Shown one piece after another: positions 1 through 8,436 of a stretch of 64,000 bases of DNA (position 1 is the first letter of the stretch; each line of letters starts with the position of its first letter). The stretch is from Marixanthomonas ophiurae (GTDB lineage Bacteria; Bacteroidota; Bacteroidia; Flavobacteriales; Flavobacteriaceae): positions 2,191,089 to 2,255,088 of the forward strand of contig NZ_QVID01000001.1 of the NCBI RefSeq assembly GCF_003413745.1. Reading direction: 5' to 3'. Below the pieces are notes generated by a model, which saw only the letters and a program-made list of their open reading frames with translations, was not told where the DNA came from and searched no databases. The position numbers and the translations under genes are program-made.

Positions 1-1
1 A

Positions 2-3000
2 GTAATACCTACTGCTGAAGTTGATGATATACAAAATCTTCCGCCTGTAATTAAAGTGGAGCAGTCAAAGCGTTTCCAATCTATTAATACTACTTTTGGT
101 ACGCTTTCTGAACTGACGGCTGTCTTCAGAATTTTATTTGCCCGTTATTCGGCTGCCGAAACAATGAGTAAGTCACTCTTTTCTTTCAATCACCCAAGGG
201 GAGCTTGTGAGGTCTGTCGTGGCATTGGAGAAGCGGAATATATCGACCTTGATAAATTAGTCGGCGATGAAAATAAGACCCTTAGGGAAGGGGCAATTAC
301 AACTACATTGCCTAACGGCTACATCGTCTATTCTCAAATAACGGTAGAAGAATTGGATAAGGTATGTAATGCACACGGTTTTAGTGTGGACATCCCTTGG
401 AAAGAACTCACGGCTGAACAAGAGGAGGTAGTTTTAAACGGAAGTGATCGCCTCAAAGTATTTTATGGCAAACATGGCTTGGAGTCCCGACTTAGATGGA
501 AAGGAATTAAAGCAAAGCCACGTGAGGAAGGATTCTATAAAGGAATGCTTCCGATTATGCAGGATATTTTAAGACGCGATCGAAACCCCAATATCCTAAA
601 GTTTGCTAGCTCAAAAATTTGTCCGAGTTGTAAAGGCGGTCGCATTAAAGCCGAACATCTAAAATATAAATGGAAAGGTTTTAATTTTCAAGCTTGGATG
701 GAGCTTTCTTTATCCGAATTATATGATCAGTTAAAATCTTTAGAGTTAATAGCTGGTGAAAAAGTATTGGTAAATAAAATCTGCACCAAATTGTTCGATC
801 TAATCCGATTGGGCATGGAAGAGTACCGACTAAGTACACCAAGTATGGATATTTCATCGGGAGATGGACAGCGCATCAAACTTATTAACCAAGTAAATAG
901 TAAACTACAAGGTATTTTATATGTATTTGATGAACCTTCCATCGGTTTATCTGCAGCTTATCAACAATATTTACTTCATATTCTAAACCGACTCATTCGC
1001 AGCGGCAATACAGTCATGGTGGTGGAGCATGACTTAGATTTTATCCAGGCTGCAGATTGGATAGTAGAATTAGGCCCAGAAGCTGGATTGCATGGCGGCG
1101 AAGTGGTTTTTAACGGTTCCATTAATGACTTTTTAAAGGCTAGTAATCTAAACAGCCCAACACGAGCTGCACTAAAAGAGGCTAAGCTTGAAAAAGCGAT
1201 AAAAAAACAGCCTAAAAAAGTATCGGCAGAAGCTTTTCAGCCTAATATAAGGAAGCTGACGGTCGCGAGTAGAAAAACCCCTCAATTGCTCGAAAGCATT
1301 AACCACTTCTGTAAAATAGAAGATTTGAAGCTTCTCACTGTAAACGATCAACCGATAGGGAAAACACCTCGAAGTAACCCTGCTACCTACACAGGATTAG
1401 CAAATAAAATACGTGACCTACTCGCAAATACACCTGAGGCGAAGGCTTCAAAATTAGCTAAGGGAGCTTTTTCATTTAATAATAAAACCGGTAGATGTAA
1501 TGCTTGCGAAGGGGCTGGCGTTATCACTTTATCCATGAGTGCACTAGGTAATATCAATCAGGTTTGTCCTACTTGTAATGGCAAGCGTTTTAAATCAGAA
1601 GTACTCCGTGTGCATTGGAGGAATAAAAACATAGCCGACATCTACAGCTTAAGCATAGAAGAAGCTTACGATTTTTTTTCCGAAGAAAAGAAAATTAAAG
1701 AAATATTATCCTTAATGTTGCAGTTGGGATTAGGGTATGTCAAATTAGGACAGCCCTCTAACACCTTATCTGGTGGAGAAGCACAGCGTATTAAACTGAC
1801 CAAACATTTCGCGAAGAAATCAAAAAAGACACTCTTATTATTGGAGGAACCTAGTATAGGATTACATCAACAGAATGTGCGTCAGCTATTAGAAGCCTTG
1901 CACCAACTCAAGAAACAAACGGCTGGTATTATCTGCTTTGAAAATCATTTCCTTTTTCAATCCACTTGTGATACGTTAGTAGATAATGCCCTGAAGGTTC
2001 AACCTATTGATGTTAAAGAAGAAGCCCCGCAGCAGCGAGATAGGATTTCCATTCAGGGGGCGAGGACACATGCTCTTAAAGACCTCAATTTAGATCTACC
2101 CAAGCATCAGTTAACTGTGGTTACTGGTATTTCAGGCTCTGGTAAATCTTCTTTGGTGATTGAAACCTTGCATAGCTTCGGTTTACAAGAAATGACCAAG
2201 CAGTTCTCGAGTTATCAACAATCTAGAGTGGGCGTTAATTTTCAGTTTGAGGTCGATCATATTGAAGGGCTTACACCTACAATTTGCGTTACCCGTAAGC
2301 AAAAGAATTACTCGCAGCGCACGGATATTGCAAAGCAAACCGGCATCGATAAGATTTTGCGATTTGCCTTCTCAAGAAAGGCGCAATATGAAGGAGAAGA
2401 ACTATCGGCTAGTCATTTTTCTAATAATCACGAATTGGGAAAATGTGTGGTCTGCGAAGGTATGGGAGAAGAACTATTACCCGATCTCAACAAGCTTGTA
2501 TTAGATGCGAATAAAACCATTGCTAATGGACTCTTTGCACACAACAAAGCAGTGGCATATTATGGAGATCCATCGGGTAAGCATATGGCGGTCTTAAAAA
2601 AGGTTGGAGAAGAATATGGGTTTACATTGGAGACTCCTTTTAAGGCACTAAGCGATTCACAAAAAGAAATATTACTGCACGGAGCGGGTGAAAAAATATG
2701 GAAAGTGAACTGGCTGTACAAAACAAAGACAAGGGAAGGTACACAAGCCCTGAGTATGAAATGGGAAGGCCTCTTTCCTTACTTACAAGACGAGTATTTT
2801 AAAACTCGGAAAAATAAAAACATCAAGCAGCTCACTGCGCTCTTTTCGCATAGGGAGTGTAGCCATTGTTATGGCAGCGGCTTAAAACCAGAACGATTAG
2901 CTTTTAAAATAGCAGGCAAATCCATTCATGAAATAAAATCAATGGATTTTAAAGGGTTGGAATATTGGCTTTCCACTACTGATAATCAAGAAGTGGTTGA

Positions 3001-4309
3001 TCAAAAGCTCATATCCAAAATTCAGCCTCACCTTATCAATACCATCAAAAGAGCGAAGCAATTACACATCGATCACCTGCAACTCACCCGAAAATCGCCT
3101 ACACTTTCTGGTGGAGAAAATCAACGTGTGGAGCTGATCAAACAGTTGAATAGTCCGCTTAAAGGCATTACCTATTTGTTAGACGAACCTTCTGCTGGCT
3201 TATCGAATGATAATATTTCAGACCTGATTCAAATTCTCAAAGAACTTATAGAAAAAGGAAATACCGTAGTGGTAATCGAGCATAATAAAGAGATTATGCT
3301 GGCTGCTGACCAGCTTATTCAGCTTGGGCCTCAAGCAGGTAAACAGGGAGGTACTATTTCGTATCAAGGAAGTCCTCAGGATTTTTTAAAACAAGCCGAT
3401 TGTCATCATTATTTAAAAGCACCCTCTAGAGCTATTGAGTTAAAAGATGGAAAGGAATCTATTACCATAAAGAAACTTTCCAAACATACATTAATCAAAG
3501 AAGCGTTAGAAGTTTCTGTTGGGGGAATCACAGCTATTAGCGGTAAATCAGGCATTGGAAAAACCACCTTGGTAAAAGACATCTTGATTCCAAGTATTGA
3601 AACAGGCCAGCCTGTGAATTGTGCTAGCATAGTCTTTCCAAAAAAATACACAGGCGCGCATTATTTTGAGCCTAAAAAACTACGATCACATTCGAATACT
3701 TTATTAGTTTCTTATTTGAACCTGTTAAAAGACATTAGTAAAATTTTTACAGTTGAAACCGGTTTAAAGACTAAAGACTTTTCCTATAAAACCAAGAGTA
3801 GTCAGTGTCCAAATTGCAAAGGAAAAGGTTTTATTGAAACTAGCTTGGATGTAGCTGCCAATGTGATTGAAACCTGTGAACTATGTAAAGGGCAACGGTA
3901 TCAGTCGCACATTTTAATGCATACCGTTCGTTCAAAAAATATTGCGGAGGTACTTTCCTTAAATATCATGGAGTTAAGTGCTTGGTTAGGAAAGAATAAT
4001 TCATCTGCTAAAACGCTTCAGCTTTTAGATCAGTTAGAAGAAATAGGGTTGGCACACCTTAGTTTAGAGCAACCAGTACAATCTCTTTCTTCTGGTGAGA
4101 AGCAACGATTATTATTGTTGAACTGGCTGCAAGATCAAACTACCGATTCGCTTTATATTTTAGATGAACCCAGCACCGGATTGCATTATGCTGATATAGA
4201 TCTGTTGTATGCAATCCTCAAAAAACTTAGTAAAGCTAATGATATTCTTATTATTGATCATAATCCATATTTATTAGGAAAAATAGGAGTTGGAGTAATA
4301 TTACAATAG
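2..4309 (+). CDS. Tandem-duplicated UvrA-like ABC ATPase, 5' end cut by the window edge
   Basis: The frame is open to the first base, so the gene starts before the window; the visible part is about 1435 codons. Four UvrA-type cassettes can be traced, where normal UvrA (about 940 residues) has two. Each has CxxCxG zinc-module cysteines, an ABC signature and a Walker B. The signatures are SSGDGQR (near 854), LSGGEAQR (1768), LSGGENQR (3103) and SSGEKQR (4087). Walker A is seen only in cassettes 3 (GISGSGKSS, 2126) and 4 (GKSGIGKTT, 3542). In cassette 2 the sequence runs into the usual IGKTPRSNPATY block without a P-loop, and its Walker B reads LLEEP. The UvrA family recognises DNA damage for nucleotide excision repair, but this duplicated form is a paralogue known in Bacteroidota and elsewhere, probably not the housekeeping UvrA. 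Its role could be DNA repair or drug/antibiotic protection; that is inference. The end overlaps the convergent porin-like gene by 9 bp. Confidence 0.88.
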   Translation, partial: VIPTAEVDDIQNLPPVIKVEQSKRFQSINTTFGTLSELTAVFRILFARYSAAETMSKSLFSFNHPRGACEVCRGIGEAEYIDLDKLVGDENKTLREGAITTTLPNGYIVYSQITVEELDKVCNAHGFSVDIPWKELTAEQEEVVLNGSDRLKVFYGKHGLESRLRWKGIKAKPREEGFYKGMLPIMQDILRRDRNPNILKFASSKICPSCKGGRIKAEHLKYKWKGFNFQAWMELSLSELYDQLKSLELIAGEKVLVNKICTKLFDLIRLGMEEYRLSTPSMDISSGDGQRIKLINQVNSKLQGILYVFDEPSIGLSAAYQQYLLHILNRLIRSGNTVMVVEHDLDFIQAADWIVELGPEAGLHGGEVVFNGSINDFLKASNLNSPTRAALKEAKLEKAIKKQPKKVSAEAFQPNIRKLTVASRKTPQLLESINHFCKIEDLKLLTVNDQPIGKTPRSNPATYTGLANKIRDLLANTPEAKASKLAKGAFSFNNKTGRCNACEGAGVITLSMSALGNINQVCPTCNGKRFKSEVLRVHWRNKNIADIYSLSIEEAYDFFSEEKKIKEILSLMLQLGLGYVKLGQPSNTLSGGEAQRIKLTKHFAKKSKKTLLLLEEPSIGLHQQNVRQLLEALHQLKKQTAGIICFENHFLFQSTCDTLVDNALKVQPIDVKEEAPQQRDRISIQGARTHALKDLNLDLPKHQLTVVTGISGSGKSSLVIETLHSFGLQEMTKQFSSYQQSRVGVNFQFEVDHIEGLTPTICVTRKQKNYSQRTDIAKQTGIDKILRFAFSRKAQYEGEELSASHFSNNHELGKCVVCEGMGEELLPDLNKLVLDANKTIANGLFAHNKAVAYYGDPSGKHMAVLKKVGEEYGFTLETPFKALSDSQKEILLHGAGEKIWKVNWLYKTKTREGTQALSMKWEGLFPYLQDEYFKTRKNKNIKQLTALFSHRECSHCYGSGLKPERLAFKIAGKSIHEIKSMDFKGLEYWLSTTDNQEVVDQKLISKIQPHLINTIKRAKQLHIDHLQLTRKSPTLSGGENQRVELIKQLNSPLKGITYLLDEPSAGLSNDNISDLIQILKELIEKGNTVVVIEHNKEIMLAADQLIQLGPQAGKQGGTISYQGSPQDFLKQADCHHYLKAPSRAIELKDGKESITIKKLSKHTLIKEALEVSVGGITAISGKSGIGKTTLVKDILIPSIETGQPVNCASIVFPKKYTGAHYFEPKKLRSHSNTLLVSYLNLLKDISKIFTVETGLKTKDFSYKTKSSQCPNCKGKGFIETSLDVAANVIETCELCKGQRYQSHILMHTVRSKNIAEVLSLNIMELSAWLGKNNSSAKTLQLLDQLEEIGLAHLSLEQPVQSLSSGEKQRLLLLNWLQDQTTDSLYILDEPSTGLHYADIDLLYAILKKLSKANDILIIDHNPYLLGKIGVGVILQ

Positions 4310-5452
4310 CAGTAGGGGAGCGATAATCCCAATTCTTACTTCATTTCTATTATAATCAGCAGCATTAAATTGCTCAACAGCATAATTTGAATAATTATAA
4401 AACCTACCAATATAAGCTAAGAAAAATCGTATATCAAAGTTTTTAATTGGACTATAATATAAAGTAGGAACCATTCCGTAGCTAGTTCTCAAACGGTTGC
4501 GGTCGTTTGCAACTTTACCATAGGCATTACTTGTCATAAGACTTAATAATCCTTTAAATTTTGAATTGAAACGGTATTCTGCTCTTAACCAATTTTCAAT
4601 ATACAGTGCATTTTGGGCCACCGAATCGTTATCGAAAATACTGGTCACAATACCTTTGGTATCCACCTCTTCATAGCTGTAATTAAAATCATACATTAGG
4701 GTGAGGTTTTTATTTTGATACTTATTCCCTAAAGTGAAAAAATAGGTTCCTCTATTTTTTACCTGATTAGAATAACTCAGGCTATAAATGGTTTGAAATT
4801 TTCCATCAAAAAAGTTTCCACGCCAATTTCCAACAACAGCGACTGGCCAGATTGGTTCTTCGATGTTTTCAGCAGCTTCTTCACCGTAAATATCGTCATA
4901 AAGCATGGTACGCGAATTTAATATTTGAAACCCAAATTTGTGATCTGGCATAGATTGATGCGTAATCCCAGCTCCAGTAACATATGCCAGTGCATTACTT
5001 TGAATATCATTGTATTCCAAGACCTCTAGTGCGCTGAATTCGTATTCATAACCGCCGTAAAATGCATATGTTTTTCCTATTAAAATATTGAGCTTAGGAG
5101 TAGCTTTAACGTCTACATATGCCAATTCTATATTGCTGCCTAATTGATCAAGGCTTTGAATATCGCTGCCTCTATTAAAACGGTTTCTAAAACGAAAGCT
5201 TACCTGTTCATGTAGTTTTGCAGCAAACCCAAGTGCTGTAAAACCATTTTCAAACTGCACCCCATTGTAATAGCGATCCCCACCCCTAAAAGTATATGCC
5301 TGTAGTTCTGTACGCATATCAAAGGTGATATCTATATTATTTAAGAGCTTACTATTTTTTATTGAAATTATGGGATCAACCAAGCTGTCGTTTACCTGAG
5401 ATAATCCTAATAGAGGAGACATTAAAAGCACACTTATTAAAAATGACTTCAT
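4301..5452 (-). CDS. Outer membrane beta-barrel protein, phosphate-selective porin (OprP/OprO)-like
   Basis: The 383-residue product starts with a signal peptide (MKSFLISVLLMSPLLGLSQ, cut after SQ). The rest is alternating amphipathic strands rich in Tyr, Phe and Asn, as in 16-strand porins (for example the AFYGGYEYEF and GYKQN-type turns), and it ends in a hydrophobic LLLL strand. It resembles the phosphate-selective porin O/P superfamily members common in Flavobacteriia; substrate specificity cannot be read from sequence. It is a single gene, convergent with the UvrA-like gene. Upstream (5453-5665) lies a short AT-rich intergenic stretch ending at the left attachment site of the island, so before island insertion this gene would have followed mnmE in the same direction. 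Confidence 0.7.
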   Translation of the reverse strand: MKSFLISVLLMSPLLGLSQVNDSLVDPIISIKNSKLLNNIDITFDMRTELQAYTFRGGDRYYNGVQFENGFTALGFAAKLHEQVSFRFRNRFNRGSDIQSLDQLGSNIELAYVDVKATPKLNILIGKTYAFYGGYEYEFSALEVLEYNDIQSNALAYVTGAGITHQSMPDHKFGFQILNSRTMLYDDIYGEEAAENIEEPIWPVAVVGNWRGNFFDGKFQTIYSLSYSNQVKNRGTYFFTLGNKYQNKNLTLMYDFNYSYEEVDTKGIVTSIFDNDSVAQNALYIENWLRAEYRFNSKFKGLLSLMTSNAYGKVANDRNRLRTSYGMVPTLYYSPIKNFDIRFFLAYIGRFYNYSNYAVEQFNAADYNRNEVRIGIIAPLLLL

Positions 5453-5665
5453 AAAACAATTAAGGTTGTAAAATTAAATTATAATGAAATTGTGAGCAGA
5501 AGTGTCAACAATTATAGGTTTGTTTTTCTAGGAAGACTTATTTCTGCTAGTATCACTTTAAAATTACTAAAATTTAATTGAAATGAAGTTTAAGATCTAA
5601 ATTCTGTGATATAGAAACTCTACTGCTAATGACTATCTTTCCAATTTTCAATATAGATTGGAGCT

Positions 5666-5683
5666 TTACTTACCGATGCAAAA
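5666..5683 (-). other. Left attachment site (att copy of mnmE 3' end)
   Basis: Read on the minus strand, TTTTGCATCGGTAAGTAA encodes FCIGK-stop, the conserved C-terminus of MnmE, although no mnmE reading frame precedes it here. It is the relic of the original mnmE 3' end left on the far side of the island. It differs from the copy in mnmE only at the wobble base of the Gly codon. Confidence 0.85.
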
Positions 5684-5721
5684 TGTAATTATTGTTGATA
5701 TTCTTGGGATACGATAGTTTA

Positions 5722-5732
5722 GGCAACAAATA
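5722..5732 (+). repeat. Candidate integrase arm-type site, left end
   Basis: GGCAACAAATA, identical to the 11-mer at 35259-35269 near the right end. It lies 39 bp inside the left att copy, as arm sites of tyrosine integrases often do. Function is inferred from position and repetition. Confidence 0.45.
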
Positions 5733-5836
5733 GGACACAAAGTAATTCAGAAAAGGGATAATTCACGGCAAATAATCACAAACTGTAAACTATCATTATC
5801 AGGTAACTAAGATAAAAAATTTAATGAATTGAGCAT

Positions 5837-5866
5837 AAAAAAACCGCTCTTTGTGAGCGGTTTTTC
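5837..5866 (-). terminator. Intrinsic terminator of the DUF6266 gene
   Basis: An inverted repeat ACCGCTC/GAGCGGT with a 5-nt loop is flanked by A-tracts on one side and T-tracts on the other, so it could act in both directions. It lies 19 bp downstream of the stop codon of the gene at 5885-6526. Confidence 0.8.
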
Positions 5867-5884
5867 TAACTTCAATCTTAAGAC

Positions 5885-6526
5885 TTATTGAGCGGTTCCA
5901 GAGCCTAAATAAGTACTGTTAGATACTTGACTGCCATCTGCGTTAATGAAAGCTGCAAACAGTTCTACAGTATCGCCAGCGTAGGTAGTCGGAATGACTA
6001 CGGTTTGACTTCCTGAAGTTCTGAGGTTACCATCAATTACAGAAATAGATTCTTTCTTTGCAGGATTGTAAACCAATAGCATTGCTTTATCGGTCGTATT
6101 GGCATTTCCTTCTGCTGAGTTATCATCCCAGTCGAAAGTTACTTCGCCAGGGTTGGTTAAATCAGTAGTTCCATTTAGAACGCCTGAAAGTCCTCCACGG
6201 CTAACTAAAGCATCATTGTAATCGACGTTAAAGTTAGGTGCAGTGCCAGTTACCGCATTGTTCAAGATGTAAGACATAGCTGCGTTAAACTCGGTTTTCT
6301 TAATCGCGAGCGATTTGTAACCTTGCTTGATAAACGGCTTAATTGCCTGTAAAAATTCTAAAGTCACAGTAAACCTGTTTCGTTGGTTTACCTGCCCTTC
6401 AGTTCGTGGATTGGCTACGCTTGAAGGTTTAATTCTAATGTAGTCAATTCCTTTCCAGCTTCCACCGATAACGTTTCCAACTTTACCTGAAAGCCCACCT
6501 AAGATTCCTTGTGCTATTTTACCCAT
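5885..6526 (-). CDS. DUF6266 family protein
   Basis: The 213-residue protein begins MGKIAQGILGGLSGKVGNVI and continues with GSWKGIDYIRIKPSSVANPRT, the hallmark N-terminus of DUF6266, a family seen widely in Bacteroidota, often as isolated genes. The rest is predicted beta-rich with a Ser/Thr/Asn-rich C-terminal half. There is no signal peptide or membrane segment. Function is unknown; a structural, virion-like or surface-associated role has not been established. It is a single-gene unit with its own terminator, at the distal end of the island, so it is probable cargo. Confidence 0.75.
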   Translation of the reverse strand: MGKIAQGILGGLSGKVGNVIGGSWKGIDYIRIKPSSVANPRTEGQVNQRNRFTVTLEFLQAIKPFIKQGYKSLAIKKTEFNAAMSYILNNAVTGTAPNFNVDYNDALVSRGGLSGVLNGTTDLTNPGEVTFDWDDNSAEGNANTTDKAMLLVYNPAKKESISVIDGNLRTSGSQTVVIPTTYAGDTVELFAAFINADGSQVSNSTYLGSGTAQ

Positions 6527-6949
6527 TGTTCTGATTTTTTGGGGTTAAACAAAATTTGATTCGGACTTGGTACGGCTTTGGCCTGAAGCAATACCAGTTC
6601 TGCGTAATATATGGCAACTCCTGTGCAAATAGATGCTATCAGTTTCGGTTGCAGACTTTTGCTGTGTTTTGCATTCAACAAAGAAAATGAACACATTTTT
6701 TTAAAAGAAAAAGAGAAAAAAGAAAGCCGTTTTGCTGATGGCGTGGCATTTCTGTCAAGCTTTTTGGAAAAAATCGTGCGCTTGGATAGGGTTTTAAAAA
6801 AAGTACGCCATTTTGTAGCGTACTATTTTTTTCAAAACCCTTGTGGCTTGAGCTTTACTGGAATATTGCGGTGGGCGTTGGAAGCCATCTATATTTGCCT
6901 TCTTTTTACTCTTTCAGTATCTTTAGTTTCTAAATTAAATTTATAGACA
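6527..6949. other. Intergenic region between divergent cargo genes
   Basis: This 423-bp stretch separates the divergent DUF6266 and YegP-like genes and should hold both promoters. A frame here (6611-6946) is rich in Phe/Lys/Glu, has no family resemblance and covers a large inverted repeat, so I do not call it a gene. No other feature stands out. Confidence 0.6.
6789..6840. repeat. Long imperfect inverted repeat
   Basis: The arm at 6789-6808 (GGGTTTTAAAAAAAGTACGC) faces 6818-6840 with a 9-nt loop. About 20 of 23 positions pair. The A/T-rich arms make it look like a strong bidirectional terminator, although it lies upstream of both flanking genes. Confidence 0.65.
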
Positions 6950-7276
6950 ATGGCAAAATTTGAAATTTACAAGGATGCAAAAAGTGAACACCGCTTTAGA
7001 TTGAAGGCAGGAAATGGTCAAAATATTTTAGCAAGTGAAGGTTATTCTTCAAAAGCTGGATGTGAAAATGGTATCGAGTCTGTTCGAAAAAACTCGCAAG
7101 ATGATAGCCGCTACGATAGAAAAAAGTCGAGTAATGGCAAGCATTACTTTAATTTAAAAGCTTCGAATGGTCAAGTTATCGGTACAAGTGAAATGTACGA
7201 GAGTTCATCTGGAATGGAAAATGGTATTGATTCCGTAAAGACTAATGCTCCTGATGCAGAAGTAGTAGAAGTATAA
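6950..7276 (+). CDS. YegP family (DUF1508) protein
   Basis: The 108-residue product has two copies of the roughly 48-residue DUF1508 motif. The first is around residues 3-47 (KFEIYKDAKSEHRFRLKAGNGQ, SEGYSSKAGCENGIESV), the second around 57-100 (HYFNLKASNGQVIGTSEMY, ENGIDSVKTNAPDA). This is the usual size and layout of YegP, a small beta-alpha protein common in bacteria whose function is not settled. No signal peptide. It sits alone on the plus strand at the edge of the island, with a gene-free region downstream. Confidence 0.88.
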   Translation: MAKFEIYKDAKSEHRFRLKAGNGQNILASEGYSSKAGCENGIESVRKNSQDDSRYDRKKSSNGKHYFNLKASNGQVIGTSEMYESSSGMENGIDSVKTNAPDAEVVEV

Positions 7277-7872
7277 ATACTAACTTCATAAACTTATATC
7301 AATCTAATATGAAATCAGATTGTATATCGGTTTTACTCAGTTTGTTGAGCAGGTAATCCAAAAGGCGCGAGCCGACTGCGAGATGAGCGAGGGTGCTGTG
7401 AGTGATAGCCTGTAGCGAGTTTGTTCAATTGGGTTTCTACTGTTTGAGAATATTACGGCTGTTTAATAGATTTGAGCGGAAGGCTCTCACGGCTATGTTT
7501 TTACACAAGGCTGGCGCAGTTTTTTGATGCGATGGGAAAGGCAAGGGCAGCGATTGTAGGAAGCAATTTATTTCGGTGGCGGTAGGTTATCATCTTTCTT
7601 AAAAATAGTGGTTTAAGGAATTGCGGATTTTGAGGAAATAGATGATTTACGAAAGACATTCCAATGTGAGATGTATAATCTGCCGTGGTGCGTTGGCTTA
7701 AATTGCTGACGTAATGAGCTGCTCTTGCGAGCGGTTGCAATATGTAATCATCCGCTGTTTAATTGTAGTTTAAATGTCGTTTAAAAGTGGTTCATTAATG
7801 CTTGCAATTCAGCTTTTTAAAATGGTTGTGGTGATTTCATGTTGTGACTTGGGTGCACTCAAAAACTGTGAC

Positions 7873-7998
7873 AGCCTGATTAGCCCGAAGCGACCCGCAG
7901 GCTCGCAAAACATTAAGTAGCGGTAGCACCCCAAAAAAAACACTTGTGCGATAGCGCAAATCCTAATTGGGGTTTGGGGTGATAGAGTAGCTGCGGGT
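7873..7998. repeat. Nested three-tier inverted repeat, possible structured RNA or ssDNA hairpin
   Basis: Outer arms ACCCGCAG (7893-7900) and CTGCGGGT (7991-7998), middle arms CACCCCAAA (7927-7935) and TTTGGGGTG (7973-7981), and inner arms TTGTGC (7944-7949) and GCGCAA (7954-7959) around a GATA loop. All pair perfectly except one G-U. A competing hairpin AGCCTG (7873-7878)/CAGGCT (7898-7903) would break the outer stem. Confidence 0.5.
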
Positions 7999-8034
7999 GA
8001 GGAAGGCGTGAAATGTGTGAAATAAAACAAATAA

Positions 8035-8072
8035 ATAGTGCCAGCGAGGACGTGTCGCCGCAGTGGTGCTAT
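8035..8072. repeat. Stable hairpin in the gene-free region
   Basis: Arms ATAGTGCC (8035-8042) and GGTGCTAT (8065-8072) pair over all 8 positions if two G-U pairs are allowed. Inside, GCGA (8044-8047) pairs with TCGC (8055-8058). The two G-U pairs fit an RNA transcribed from the plus strand better than DNA. Confidence 0.45.
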
Positions 8073-8436
8073 TTGTGGTATATGCAAGGGATGAATAGCA
8101 CTAAACTTTAATTGTCAACCAATGTTTGTTGGCATATCTGTTTATTGATATTAGCAGAATACCCTTGCAGATATGTTTTATGGAACTAAATGGAACAACT
8201 GACGAACACCTTATTACCTGCCTTCCCGAATGTTTAATGCTTGTACTGCTGTTTAATCGAAAGACGAAACTCGAGGGCAAAGGCAAAAAGTACAGGCTGT
8301 AATTGTATAAACTATTTGTTTAAACTCTATAAACATTTTAAATTATAGCTTGTGCTGTGGGGAACGGAAAGCTCTTGCAATTGAGCGTGTGAAGTACAAC
8401 GGAACAAGCGAATGCGTAAGTGCTTGAAGTGTGGCG

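Larger units (their letters stand above)
7277..8436. other. Gene-free stretch of 1.16 kb, rich in inverted repeats
   Basis: No frame here looks protein-like; short minus-strand frames (7501-7740, 7809-8087, 8101-8286) have odd compositions. The base composition is visibly richer in G and C than the neighbouring genes. It holds a nested set of complementary arms at 7873-7998 and a second strong hairpin at 8035-8072. It lies downstream of the last gene of the defence operon. It may be non-coding RNA, a relic of a larger conjugative element, or a transfer/replication site. Confidence 0.5.

Noticed and set aside
6611..6946. 111-codon plus-strand frame before the YegP-like gene
   Set aside because: It runs through a 52-bp inverted repeat and is rich in Phe and Lys with no recognisable domain.
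7809..8087. 92-codon minus-strand frame
   Set aside because: It covers the nested hairpins, has an unusual Pro/His/Cys composition, no family resemblance and no neighbours in operon.
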